Assembly: GCF_002240035.1 (NCBI RefSeq)
Contig: NZ_CP016397.1
Coordinates: 1,160,001 to 1,224,000 of the forward strand
Origin: Legionella clemsonensis
GTDB lineage: Bacteria; Pseudomonadota; Gammaproteobacteria; Legionellales; Legionellaceae
Length of the DNA: 64,000 bases
Reading direction: 5' to 3'
Position 1 is the stretch's first letter, and every line of letters begins with the position of its first letter. Position numbers and translations under genes: made by a program. Shown one piece after another: positions 8,848 to 17,397 of this stretch. Below the pieces are notes generated by a model. That model was not told the origin of the DNA. It searched no databases and saw nothing but the letters and a program-made list of their open reading frames with translations.

Positions 8848-10797
8848 ATGTCAGGGATTTTAAATATTGCGGCATCAAGTCTTAGTGCATTCCAACGCGC
8901 ACTGGAAGTTGTAGGCAATAATATTGCCAATGTAAATACCCGAGGTTATTCAAGACAAACCACTCAATTTACTCCAACTCCTTCCCATCGTTATGCAGGC
9001 TCTTTTATTGGAACCGGTGTGACAGTTTCTGGAATTAAACGTAATAATGACCAGTTTGCCACCCGCCAGATTAGAGAAACGCTGACTACTAAAACAGAGT
9101 ACGACACATTTTATCAGCAAGCCTTGCAAATTGATAAGCTTTTATCTCAGGAAGGAACGAGCATTTCAGCAAGTTTGCAACAATTTTTTAATGCTCTGGC
9201 ACAGTTAAATGAAGCACCTGATAGTATTGCCTCACGTGGTGTGGCATTGAAACAGAGTGAACTGTTAGTTGATCAGTTTAATTCTTTGCAATACCGTCTG
9301 GATGAGTATCAGCAAAACAACACCCTACAAATAAAAGAGGCTATTGACAACATTAATCAAATTACCGCGAACATCGCTGAAGTCAATCGACAGATAAGCG
9401 GTATGCGTGACTCTCCAGAGTTACTCGATAAACGGGATGAGCTGTTACGGGAATTATCTCAATATGTCGCGGTCACTGTTATTGATCAGGGTGATACTGG
9501 AATTAGTGTCGCTATCGGCAGCGGTGAAATGCTCGTAATGGGAACGGAGCATCGCGAACTTGCCATTGCCTTAAACACCACAGGTCAATTTGGGACAAAG
9601 ATTACTATAGACAATGGTGCAGGACAAACAGAAGTAACCCAGAATTTACATTCAGGAATGCTTGGAGGATTTTTAAATTTTGAGGAAGAGATTATTGGTC
9701 AAGCCAGTCAATTATTGGGGCAAATGGCAATGGGTCTTGCTGCACGATTTAATGCTCAGCATCGTTTGGGCATGGATATGAATAGTCAGCTCGGTAAAGA
9801 TTTCTTTACCGACTTTAATTCGCTATCCTTGCAACTGGCGCGATCAGTGCCTTCTTCTAATAACTCAGGCTCTGCTGTTTTGTCCGTTACTATATCAGAT
9901 GTTGCACAAACGAAGCTAAGTGATTATGAGCTATTAGTCACTAATACTGCTACTAATGAGATAAGACTAATTCGTAAATCAGATGGTCAATCAACGACAC
10001 TAAATTGGACAGATACACCACCAACCCCTCCAGCAGGACAAATTGTTATCGATGGAATGACCATTACTGTTGATAACATGAGTAATTTAAACAATGATGA
10101 TCGGTTTGCGCTTACACCTACTCGTGGCGCTGCACGCGATCTTAAATTGGCTCTTAACGATGTGCGCGAAATTGCTTTCGCTTCTCCCGTACGTATACAA
10201 ACTTCTTTGACAAATACAGGCAATGGCCGTATTGCTTTAGGAGAAATAGTTAATACCACAATGGTTGATAAAGAATTTCGCATTGACTTTATTTCAGATA
10301 CTCAATACAACCTGGTTGATGTGACCGATGGTGTCACGACGGGTCCTTTTGTCTTTACACCGAATACTGACAATGTCGTTCTCATTCCTGATGCGGTTAC
10401 ACCTTCTTATTCCATTGTGCTGTCTGGATTTCCAAAATCAGGCGACAGCTTTTCTTCCTCCTACAACAGTGGTGGGATAGGGGACAATAGAAATGGTTTA
10501 CAATTAAATGCGCTGCAACGGGATAAAATATTTGAAGGGAATACTGAAAGTTTATTTGATAGATATTCTAATTTAATTGCACAAGTAGGTGGTAAGACCT
10601 ATCAGGCTAAACTTCGCAGCGATGCTGCCGATATATTACATCAACAAGCTGAAGAGTTTCGCGAGAGTAAAAGTGGGGTTAATTTAGATGAAGAAGCTAT
10701 TAATTTATTACGTTTTCAACAGGCTTACCAGGCAGCAAGTCAGGTTATGGCCATTTCAGGTCAGATGATGGATATATTATTTGCCGTGATGAGGTGA
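8848..10797 (+). CDS. flgK: Flagellar hook-filament junction protein FlgK (HAP1)
   Basis: Hook-associated protein 1, 649 residues, exported to sit between hook and filament. N-terminal LEVVGNNIANVNTRGYSRQT and C-terminal AINLLRFQQAYQAASQVMA are the coiled-coil termini typical of the family. The central region (about 330-560) is the variable outer domain. Position after flgJ and before flgL is canonical. AAGGGAG lies upstream. Confidence 0.96.
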   Translation: MSGILNIAASSLSAFQRALEVVGNNIANVNTRGYSRQTTQFTPTPSHRYAGSFIGTGVTVSGIKRNNDQFATRQIRETLTTKTEYDTFYQQALQIDKLLSQEGTSISASLQQFFNALAQLNEAPDSIASRGVALKQSELLVDQFNSLQYRLDEYQQNNTLQIKEAIDNINQITANIAEVNRQISGMRDSPELLDKRDELLRELSQYVAVTVIDQGDTGISVAIGSGEMLVMGTEHRELAIALNTTGQFGTKITIDNGAGQTEVTQNLHSGMLGGFLNFEEEIIGQASQLLGQMAMGLAARFNAQHRLGMDMNSQLGKDFFTDFNSLSLQLARSVPSSNNSGSAVLSVTISDVAQTKLSDYELLVTNTATNEIRLIRKSDGQSTTLNWTDTPPTPPAGQIVIDGMTITVDNMSNLNNDDRFALTPTRGAARDLKLALNDVREIAFASPVRIQTSLTNTGNGRIALGEIVNTTMVDKEFRIDFISDTQYNLVDVTDGVTTGPFVFTPNTDNVVLIPDAVTPSYSIVLSGFPKSGDSFSSSYNSGGIGDNRNGLQLNALQRDKIFEGNTESLFDRYSNLIAQVGGKTYQAKLRSDAADILHQQAEEFRESKSGVNLDEEAINLLRFQQAYQAASQVMAISGQMMDILFAVMR

Positions 10798-10799
10798 TT

Positions 10800-12035
10800 A
10801 TGCGCATTTCAACCAATCAAATTTTTATGCGAGGCCTCAATAATATGCTGGCCCAACAAGTTGAAACGTTAAAATTGCAGCAACAAATGTCTTCGCAAAA
10901 GAAATTGCAATCCCCTTCAGATGATCCTATCACTGCTGCAAAAATCGATTTGATGAAGCAACGTATAAATAGCACGGAGCGGCTGCAAAAGAACCGTGAT
11001 GCGGCTTTGAGTGCTTTAAGTCATGAAGAAAGTACGCTTAGTAATGTTGTTAATGTGCTTCAACGTGTTCGTGAGATTCAGGTTCAGGCTGGAAATACAT
11101 CATTGTCAGAGGCTGATCGCAAGGCTTTAGGTGAGGAAGCACATAGCTTACTAGGACAGTTACAGGGCTTGGCTAATACTCAGGATAGTAATGGTTATTT
11201 TTTATTTAGTGGTGGAAAAACTGCTACGCAAGCAATCACCCGAGATGTCAATGGCCAATTTATTTATAACGGTGATGAAACGCAGCGGTTTCAGGCTATT
11301 AGCGGTGGATTGAATGTTGCTGTTAATGATAATGGTTCTGATTTGTTTATGCGTATTTTGAATGGAAACGGTTATTTCACCGTAAGCCAAACAGCAACAC
11401 CCAATACAGGCAGTGCTGCTGTGAATTCAGGAACAGTGGTTGATGTTGCTGCGTATGTTCCAGACGACTATACGATGCAATTTGTTTTAAATTCCGCCAA
11501 TGAGTTAGTGGTTATGGTTAGCGGAGTGAATAGTGGTTCAGTGATTCCACCAAGCGGTGTTCCTGATGATGCCCCTCTTTATCAGGAAGGTGCTACAGTG
11601 ACATTTAACGGCATTCAGATAACGGTTACTGGAAAACCCGATGTTGGAGATGCGTTTAGTATTCAACCGTCCCAAAATGAATCCGTTTTTTCAACCGTGG
11701 ACAGAATGGTTATTAACCTGAATCGCTCATTTTTAACCGCAGCTGATAAAGCAGTGGTAGAGACAGAAAATCATCAACTTCTTGATCAACTGGATGCTGC
11801 TCTTGATAACATTCTGGCTTTTCAGGCACAGGTAGGCGCTCGCTTGAACCAATTAGACATTGCAGAGCAAGTCAATGGTGATGTTTTGCAAACAAGCCAG
11901 GAAACATTGTCTTCGCTTGAAGATATTAATCTTGCTGAAGTTGCAGTGAAACTCGAGCTTCAACAAGTTTATTTACAGGCCGCCCAGCAAACTTTCGCAA
12001 AAATTCAAGGTTTGAGTTTATTTGACTATATTTAG
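10800..12035 (+). CDS. flgL: Flagellar hook-filament junction protein FlgL (HAP3)
   Basis: Hook-associated protein 3, 411 residues. The N-terminal flagellin-like helices (MRISTNQIFMRGLNNMLAQ, KLQSPSDDP) and the C-terminal NLAEVAVKLELQQVYLQAAQ, ending near LSLFDYI, identify it. I use the ATG at 10800, 5 nt after GAGG and 2 nt after the flgK stop; a GTG at 10794 is possible. It is the last flagellar gene of the run. I see no strong terminator before the tRNA. Confidence 0.96.
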   Translation: MRISTNQIFMRGLNNMLAQQVETLKLQQQMSSQKKLQSPSDDPITAAKIDLMKQRINSTERLQKNRDAALSALSHEESTLSNVVNVLQRVREIQVQAGNTSLSEADRKALGEEAHSLLGQLQGLANTQDSNGYFLFSGGKTATQAITRDVNGQFIYNGDETQRFQAISGGLNVAVNDNGSDLFMRILNGNGYFTVSQTATPNTGSAAVNSGTVVDVAAYVPDDYTMQFVLNSANELVVMVSGVNSGSVIPPSGVPDDAPLYQEGATVTFNGIQITVTGKPDVGDAFSIQPSQNESVFSTVDRMVINLNRSFLTAADKAVVETENHQLLDQLDAALDNILAFQAQVGARLNQLDIAEQVNGDVLQTSQETLSSLEDINLAEVAVKLELQQVYLQAAQQTFAKIQGLSLFDYI

Positions 12036-12102
12036 TAATGTCTTCTACCGCGAGCTATCATACCAGATCTTAATAAATACTCTGAAAAAGATTTGTTATT
12101 TT

Positions 12103-12133
12103 CTAACGATAACGCTAGACTTGCTAACGATAA
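12103..12133 (+). repeat. Direct repeat just before tRNA-Arg
   Basis: CTAACGATAA occurs at 12103-12112 and again at 12124-12133, 21 nt apart, and the second copy abuts the tRNA. The spacing is two helical turns. It could bind a regulator or be chance; no function is claimed. Confidence 0.45.
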
Positions 12134-12210
12134 GTCCCGGTGGCACAGCTGGATAGCGCAGCCCCCTCCTAAGGGGCAGGTCGGAGGTTCGAATCCTCTC
12201 CGGGACGCCA
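12134..12210 (+). tRNA. tRNA-Arg (anticodon CCT)
   Basis: All arms fold. The acceptor stem GTCCCGG/CCGGGAC is closed by G and an encoded CCA. The anticodon stem GCCCC/GGGGC encloses the loop CTCCTAA, which gives anticodon CCT. The T arm GGAGG-TTCGAAT-CCTCT is standard. It reads AGG arginine codons. The gene stands between the flagellar run and a degraded stretch, a usual place for integrated elements. Confidence 0.97.
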
Positions 12211-12300
12211 ATGGTACCTGGGGTTCATTCCGAAGACATCGGTTACAAATTATACCGGAGACATAGGTAACACTTTAGGCCCAAAAGGATTGGGTAAAGG
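12211..12300. mobile_element. Possible IS481-like end remnant next to the tRNA
   Basis: On the minus strand the sequence contains GTTACCTATGTCTCCGGTAT and, 25 nt further, GTAACCGATGTCTTCGGAAT, two imperfect copies (14 of 17 positions alike in the core). Such GTTACC-ATGTC-CCGG tracts are, as I recall, common at ends of IS481-family elements. No transposase is recognisable: the 77-codon minus frame at 12243-12476 overlaps the end of the vWA remnant and has no family motif. Treat as a guess. Confidence 0.3.
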
Positions 12301-12456
12301 TTCCAATTTACATTAGGTGAGTATAGGGTTACTAATCGTGTCACTTGATCATTTGCTATGGCAGTTACCGCATATACACGGCTTTTAAGGGTGGTATTGT
12401 TTCTTACATTTTTTGAACCAGGTCGGAGCAATGTGCGCGCCAACCTGGTACAGTTG

Positions 12457-13236
12457 CTATAATAACGGGGAAGCAAACGCTTGAGTCAGTTGCGTTAAAA
12501 TTTCAGGTTGACGTGCGCCATAACTGATAATGAAAAATTTGTTGCGAGCGGGAATTAAAGGAGAAGTCTGTAGGGATGCGATCTCTTTTTTTAAAGTTTC
12601 TATTTTCGCAGTTTGATTTGTCCCTGTATCGAGACCGTCAGTGAATAATCAAATATTATTATGTTGAGTGGATTCCTTCAGTCTCTCTAATTGTTCTAGA
12701 GCGGTTGTAAAAAGGTTGGTCATTCCATCAGCCTTTAAGCAATATACTTCCATACATAGTTCATCAAAATCCTCTTTTCGATAACTACCAACCTTTTTTG
12801 TATTATCAACAAATTGGGTAATATTAATAATGGCATTAGGCTGAAATTGAAACAAGGCCTCAGCAAATTTTATTACACTCTTTCGCACTGTAGGCAAACG
12901 CTCTTCTTCTTCCATACTGCTGCTAGTATCCAATATAAAATAATACGTCGGTGGTGTCAGAGCATTGGGAACAAAAAAGTATGGAGTTACTTCTACCGTG
13001 TCGTTATTTAGCTTTTTTTCGGCATAGAAAACTTTTTTATTTTCAAACAAATCTGAATGAGCCAATAATAAAGGGGATGTTCCATCAATAAAAATAAGTT
13101 CTTGCTTGTGATCCTTTAGAAACTCTTTAATATTAAATTTTATTTTCTCCGCTTCAATATAGTTCAGAGAACCAAATAAGGGCGCATAGGCAGGAGATGG
13201 AAGTTGAATTTCGATATACTCTTGTTCATCATCCAT
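12457..13236 (-). pseudogene. von Willebrand factor A domain protein, frameshifted
   Basis: The first 195 codons (13236 down to 12649) carry a vWA fold. The MIDAS-like ILDTSSSMEEEE lies near residue 100, and GMTNLFTTALEQL matches the conserved Thr loop. The frame then stops just where the third MIDAS strand should follow. In another frame from about 12655 the sequence reads LFTDGLDTGTNQ (FTDG motif), continues through FFIISYGARQPEIL and stops at 12457. One indel at about 12655 therefore splits an otherwise complete domain. Its ATG overlaps the stop of the upstream remnant, so the pair was an operon. Function unknown; recent decay. Confidence 0.75.
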
Positions 13237-13575
13237 TATGTAATCAGTCCTGTCATTTGCAAAACATTAAACACGGCTAGACAAGAGCTTTGGTGAGTTT
13301 CGACCATTGCGCTATCAGCACAAGTACTCTTGCGAATACTATCAGCAATTAATTCGGCAAGCGTTGTCGGTGTGATGAGAGGTTTTACTGAATTTTTTTC
13401 TAAAAAAGTACTTGCAGATTTTTTGCCAGACTCTCAGTTTCTTTGGTGGTTGGTGCCTTAAAACAACGCGTTCATCCATGCAATTTATTTGAGTGTTGTC
13501 TAAGTTAAGGCTCATCGCCTGCAATAGTTCAATCATATTCTTTGTACGTAAGGCATTATTTGCAAGATGCTTCAT
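13236..13575 (-). pseudogene. Decayed partner gene of the vWA protein
   Basis: It starts well: ATG at 13575 behind a GAGGAG site, reading MKHLANNALRTKNMIELLQA. Coding sense then moves between frames. A middle piece reads APTTKETESLAKN in a second frame. From about 13390, after a run of seven As, a third frame gives SVKPLITPTTLAELIADS to LQMTGLIT, and its stop overlaps the ATG of the vWA gene (TAATG). At least two indels are needed to rebuild it. I recognise no family. Confidence 0.6.
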
Positions 13576-13791
13576 AAAGCTCCTCTTTTGTTAAAATAAC
13601 TTCAAATTAGCGCAGCGCAGGATAATACTCATACAGAGATAAAAAATATAGAATGGTGATCTTTAGTGGTAACAGGTTTAAATTTTATCCGATTTTTGTA
13701 AATACTTTGGAATACATACGATGCATTTATAATTGAGCAACTAGCCTTACTTTGGACGATTTATAAACACAATTCCAACTATTAACCTTAT

Positions 13792-13872
13792 ATGATGTTT
13801 GACAAGGTATGCACAGATTTATCCACAGATTTTGTGGATAAAATGGTTGAAGCATTTTTCTTCTATAAATAA
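13792..13872 (+). CDS. Possible 26-residue peptide (doubtful)
   Basis: ATGATG opens a 26-codon frame (MMFDKVCTDLSTDFVDKMVE then AFFFYK) that ends in two stops and is followed 3 nt later by a terminator-like hairpin. No good ribosome site is seen, and the frame runs through both DnaA-like boxes, which by themselves yield the codons DLSTDFVDK. A chance frame is as likely as a gene. Confidence 0.2.
   Translation: MMFDKVCTDLSTDFVDKMVEAFFFYK
13819..13841. promoter_or_regulatory. Inverted pair of perfect DnaA boxes
   Basis: TTATCCACA at 13819-13827 and its exact reverse complement TGTGGATAA at 13833-13841 are separated by 5 nt. TTATCCACA is the strongest DnaA-binding 9-mer. A weaker inverted pair, ATCCACA and TGTGG with a 3-nt gap, lies at 13953-13967. 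This could be a DnaA-binding or titration site, a replication remnant of an element, or a regulatory site. Confidence 0.55.
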
Positions 13873-13874
13873 TA

Positions 13875-13899
13875 AAAATCCTTGTCAGCAAAGGATTTT
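13875..13899 (+). terminator. Hairpin with T run
   Basis: AAAATCCTT and AAGGATTTT form a perfect 9-bp stem with a 7-nt loop, giving A and T tracts on both sides. It could end a short transcript coming from either side; no clear gene precedes it. Confidence 0.5.
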
Positions 13900-14206
13900 A
13901 GTGAGTATCTAAAGGAAGAATCGGTAAGTTAAAGGGAAAGATTAAAATAAATATCCACAAGATGTGGTGAGAATGAAAAACAGAACTATGAATAGACATA
14001 CTAACAAATAAATTCTAAAAAAACAGTCTTGACGTTCATGTATTTTTAGAAAATTATTTTTCTCTCAAGCAATCTAATCTAAAAAAGAACCTTTTGATTT
14101 ATGCAAAACTTGCTCTGCTCGAAATGAATACCTATTAAAGGCTTAGTTTCACTATGTCGTAAGGTGTCGGATAAGTTAACGTGACGTTTTAGACTATTTT
14201 TTAATT

Positions 14207-14255
14207 TTCAAAGGCAGGTTTTGTTAAGTTCAAAGGCAGGTTTTGTTAAGTTCAA
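14207..14255 (+). repeat. 22-bp tandem repeat, two copies
   Basis: The 22-nt unit TTCAAAGGCAGGTTTTGTTA + AG is present exactly twice in tandem (14207-14228 and 14229-14250), and the first five bases of a third copy follow. It sits about 30 nt upstream of the PmrA-like box of the next gene. It may be a replication slippage product or a doubled binding site. Confidence 0.85.
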
Positions 14256-14285
14256 TCGTCAATTGGTTAAATATTGTTCGATAAA

Positions 14286-14318
14286 TTTAATTTTATCTTA
14301 ATAATTCCATAATACAAT
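14286..14318 (+). promoter_or_regulatory. PmrA-box-like promoter
   Basis: TTTAATTTT (14286-14294), 2 nt, CTTAATAAT (14297-14305) matches the tandem Legionella PmrA element (TTAAT cores 11 nt apart). A TACAAT -10 hexamer follows after 7 nt (14313-14318). The same box-to-hexamer distance is found at 20137-20169. Such a box replaces a -35 hexamer in promoters activated by OmpR-family regulators. Not proven; the DNA is AT-rich. Confidence 0.5.
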
Positions 14319-14347
14319 TGTATGAATTTTTATCTATGGAACTATTT

Positions 14348-14893
14348 ATGAAAAAATCACAATCAACGAGCCCTAGTCAGGAAGATATTTCAGCAGCTGT
14401 TAAAACAGGAATGAGTTCTTTAATGAGTTTGTGTGATGCTGGAGAGATACCTTGGGGTATTCTTTACCACTCCCATTACCGTGATGTCGCTCGTGAGATT
14501 GCTGAGCGTTTAGTGATAGAGAATACTTTTGTTGATGTGCTTTTCAGACGTTCTTCAGTGAAGGGACATCTGGCTGTCACTACATTGAACAATGAGAAAG
14601 AGCCGATTCATTTTCTTTTATCGAATGAAGAGCTTAATGAGAGAGCAGCGAGTTGTAGATACTACCAGGTAAATATGGGGAATGTCCTTGTAGAATTAAC
14701 TCATATCTATCTCTCAGGGCGTACGGACAATAAATATCAGGACTTTATTTTGCAGGGAATAGATCAACGAGTCGAAGCCATTAAAGAAGATGTCCGCCAG
14801 CGACAGAAAAAATTAGTAGAGGCATTTATTGTTAAAGATGAGGATGAAAATGACTCTTATGGGGATGAAGTAATTGTCTCTAAGTTAAATTAA
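14348..14893 (+). CDS. Orphan protein, candidate Dot/Icm substrate
   Basis: 181 residues, no recognised domain, no signal peptide or membrane segment. It is soluble and mixed alpha/beta by eye, ending in a Lys/Arg helix (QRVEAIKEDVRQRQKKLVEA) and an acidic tail (DEDENDS...GDE) within the last 20 residues, which resembles the Glu/Asp-rich block near the C-terminus of many Dot/Icm effectors. I chose the ATG at 14348 (GGA 7 nt upstream, 29 nt after the -10). ATG 14336 would leave only 17 nt after the -10. The PmrA-like promoter supports the effector idea but does not prove it. A terminator follows. Confidence 0.7.
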   Translation: MKKSQSTSPSQEDISAAVKTGMSSLMSLCDAGEIPWGILYHSHYRDVAREIAERLVIENTFVDVLFRRSSVKGHLAVTTLNNEKEPIHFLLSNEELNERAASCRYYQVNMGNVLVELTHIYLSGRTDNKYQDFILQGIDQRVEAIKEDVRQRQKKLVEAFIVKDEDENDSYGDEVIVSKLN

Positions 14894-15199
14894 ACTATTC
14901 GAGCTTCCATTAAAAGGGCATTATCTTGCCCTTTTGCAGTTTGCTTAAGACATGTCAAGGGCACCAAGACCAAATGTGAGATAATTAGCAGAAAGCTCCT
15001 CATTTTTTACTCTGGAGTGCCTCATTACATGTCTTTCAGAAGACCAGAGTTTGACCCTCAATAAAAGAGTGTACTAGGAAGAGAAGCAGACAATACAAAA
15101 GCCTGTTTCTTATTCTACATGAATGTGTAATTTTTATTTGAGAAGAAGGACTTGTCTTGATATAGTAAGCACGGAAAAACACATGTGGATGTGAAGACA
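14894..15199. other. Intergenic region before the metalloprotease
   Basis: It contains the terminator of the preceding gene at its left end. The rest has no frame or repeat I can support; the protease promoter must lie in its right half. Confidence 0.5.
14912..14935 (+). terminator. Intrinsic terminator
   Basis: AAAAGGGCA / TGCCCTTTT is a perfect 9-bp stem with a 6-nt loop and a T run, 19 nt past the stop of the preceding gene. Its symmetric A and T tracts would allow it to work in both directions. Confidence 0.85.
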
Positions 15200-17389
15200 A
15201 TGATACGGACGTTTGTTACAGTTTTACTACTGTTTTATTCCTTATTTTCAGTTGCACAACCTGTAGTGCAAGCAATAAAAGACATTGATGTTTCCTCAAT
15301 ACCGATGGACAGTCCGCGCCTTATTCAGGCCAAACAGTATCGTATTGTTGAGATTGATGTTAATCATCTGTATGCCGAATTAGAACATGCTCCTCACCGA
15401 GACAGCTTGTATACAGGCACTCCTCTTTTAATTGAATTACCTCATCCCGATGGAACAAATCATCAATATAAAGTATTAGAAAATAGTACTATGGCACCTG
15501 AATTGGCTGCCAGGTTTCCAGAAATTAAAACTTATGATGCTTACGGAGTAGGTGAACAAAAAGAGTTTGTAAAATTTGATATTACACCTCATGGATTTCA
15601 TGCCATGATCATGGCTCCTGGTCATACTATTTTTATTGATCCGTTAGAGAAGGATAATACGCAATATTATATGGTGTATTATCAAAAACATTTTACTACT
15701 TCAAAAACATTTAAATGTGGTGTTTCCGGGCAAAGTCAGCCACTAAAGGAGGTTGGTCATTTTAAACAGTTTGTTAACTTTGCCTCCTGCGAATTAAGAA
15801 AATATCGACTTGCCATGGCAGCTACTGCAGAATATACGGCTTTTCATGGAGGTACTGTTCCTATGGCCCTTGCAGCGATAGTGACAACAGTGAATCGTGT
15901 AAACGGTATTTATGAGCGCGATATAGCAATAACTATGCAGTTGATTGCGAATGAAAGTGCCATTATTTATACCAATCCCTCTACAGATCCTTATACCCAT
16001 GGAAATCCAGAGGCTTTAATCGAAGAGAATCAAACTAATCTTGATAATGTTATTGGCTCTGCCAATTATGACATTGGTCATGTTGTTGATTCAGCCGGCA
16101 GTGGTTTAGCCAGCGTTGGCTGCGTGTGTGATGCGACTGAAAAAGCCAAAGGCGCGACCGGGCAACCTCGTCCGGTAGGGGATCCCTTTGATGTGGATTA
16201 TGTAGCGCATGAAATAGGACATCAATTTGGTGCGAATCACGTGCAAAATAACGATTGCCAACGAAATGATGCAACAGCAGTAGAACCAGGCAGTGGCAGC
16301 ACTATTATGGGGTATGCCGGAATTTGTGCTCCAAATGTGCAAGCGCACTCAGATGCGTATTTTAATGGAATAAATTTGCAGGAAATAGGTATCTTTATTT
16401 CTGGATCTTCTCATACTTGTCCTATTAAAACTGCTATTCCATCAGCTCCTAAAATAACGGCTACAAGCGAAGTTATTCATATACCGGTCAGCACCCCATT
16501 TATATTAACTGCTTCGGCCACTAATTCTGCAGGAAGCGTATTGACTTATGCCTGGGAGCAAATGAATAATGAAGTGTCTATTCAGCCACCTGTGAGCACT
16601 GCAAAAGGTGGTCCCAACTTTAGAAGCTTTAGTCCGACGGTACTTCCTTCACGTTTTCTACCTAATCTAAAGGCTCTTGCAAACAATGGTCCCTTTACCT
16701 GGGAAGTATTACCTTCTGTATCGCGAATTTTAAAATTTAGAGTCACTGTAAGGGCAAATACTACGCCTGGCTCTTGTAATGCTTATAAAAATGTCACGGT
16801 AGTAACCGACAGTAAATCGGGCCCCTTTGTAATGAGGTATCCTTCTGCTAGCGGAATAACATGGCCAGCGGGTGTTTCAATGCCTGTAACTTGGAATGTG
16901 GCTAATACAAATCTTGCACCTATTAGTGCTCATTCAGTAGATATTCTTTTATCGACAGATGGAGGCCTAACTTATCCTCACATTCTTTTGCGTGGTGTGC
17001 CTAATACAGGCGTAGCAAATGTTATCGTGCCAAATTTATCGACCTCGAAAGCACGAATTATGGTGCGTTCCTCAAGTGGCACCTTCTTTACAATCTCTGC
17101 AAAAAATTTTTCAATTATTAACCACTTATTCCTGACTCAAGCAGCTCGCAATCCTATGAATTTGAGAGAAGCCTTCCTAAACTATACAGGGTTAGATAAA
17201 CAATTTGTCACTAATTACCTTCTTAACGGTTTGTCTGGTGTGTCATTGGTCTTGGATGAGGCTCATCAACGCTTCATCGTGAGAAATATTACCACCCCTC
17301 GTAAAGTCGATATTTCTATCACTTTGGTGAGACAAGGTGGTGGTGTAAATGAAACCTCCAATGTCATCACCATCCCCAGTATTTTATGA
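15200..17389 (+). CDS. Secreted reprolysin-like zinc metalloprotease
   Basis: A Sec signal peptide (MIRTFVTVLLLFYSLFSVAQ) leads a protein of about 729 residues. The metzincin zinc site HEIGHQFGANH lies near residues 337-347 (His, His, His ligands and the catalytic Glu), followed by a Met-turn in STIMGYAG. The N-terminal 190 residues look like a propeptide/adhesion part. The C-terminal part has two beta-sandwich-like domains, including TWPAGVSMPVTWNVANTN and VDILLSTDGGLTYP, as in secreted M12B-like enzymes. Type II secretion is the likely exit route (inference). I use ATG 15200; GTG 15185 is an alternative. The stop overlaps an ATG of the next reading frame. Confidence 0.9.
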   Translation: MIRTFVTVLLLFYSLFSVAQPVVQAIKDIDVSSIPMDSPRLIQAKQYRIVEIDVNHLYAELEHAPHRDSLYTGTPLLIELPHPDGTNHQYKVLENSTMAPELAARFPEIKTYDAYGVGEQKEFVKFDITPHGFHAMIMAPGHTIFIDPLEKDNTQYYMVYYQKHFTTSKTFKCGVSGQSQPLKEVGHFKQFVNFASCELRKYRLAMAATAEYTAFHGGTVPMALAAIVTTVNRVNGIYERDIAITMQLIANESAIIYTNPSTDPYTHGNPEALIEENQTNLDNVIGSANYDIGHVVDSAGSGLASVGCVCDATEKAKGATGQPRPVGDPFDVDYVAHEIGHQFGANHVQNNDCQRNDATAVEPGSGSTIMGYAGICAPNVQAHSDAYFNGINLQEIGIFISGSSHTCPIKTAIPSAPKITATSEVIHIPVSTPFILTASATNSAGSVLTYAWEQMNNEVSIQPPVSTAKGGPNFRSFSPTVLPSRFLPNLKALANNGPFTWEVLPSVSRILKFRVTVRANTTPGSCNAYKNVTVVTDSKSGPFVMRYPSASGITWPAGVSMPVTWNVANTNLAPISAHSVDILLSTDGGLTYPHILLRGVPNTGVANVIVPNLSTSKARIMVRSSSGTFFTISAKNFSIINHLFLTQAARNPMNLREAFLNYTGLDKQFVTNYLLNGLSGVSLVLDEAHQRFIVRNITTPRKVDISITLVRQGGGVNETSNVITIPSIL

Positions 17390-17397
17390 GGTTAAAT

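Larger units (their letters stand above)
13576..14347. other. 770-nt stretch without a normal gene
   Basis: AT-rich. It holds two DnaA-box-like inverted pairs, a 26-codon reading frame followed by a hairpin, a 22-bp tandem repeat and the PmrA-like promoter of the next gene, each listed separately. The rest shows nothing I can support. It looks like degraded mobile DNA beside the tRNA. Confidence 0.6.

Noticed and set aside
12243-12476. 77-codon minus-strand frame after the tRNA
   Set aside because: It overlaps the restored end of the vWA gene and shows no transposase or other family motif.
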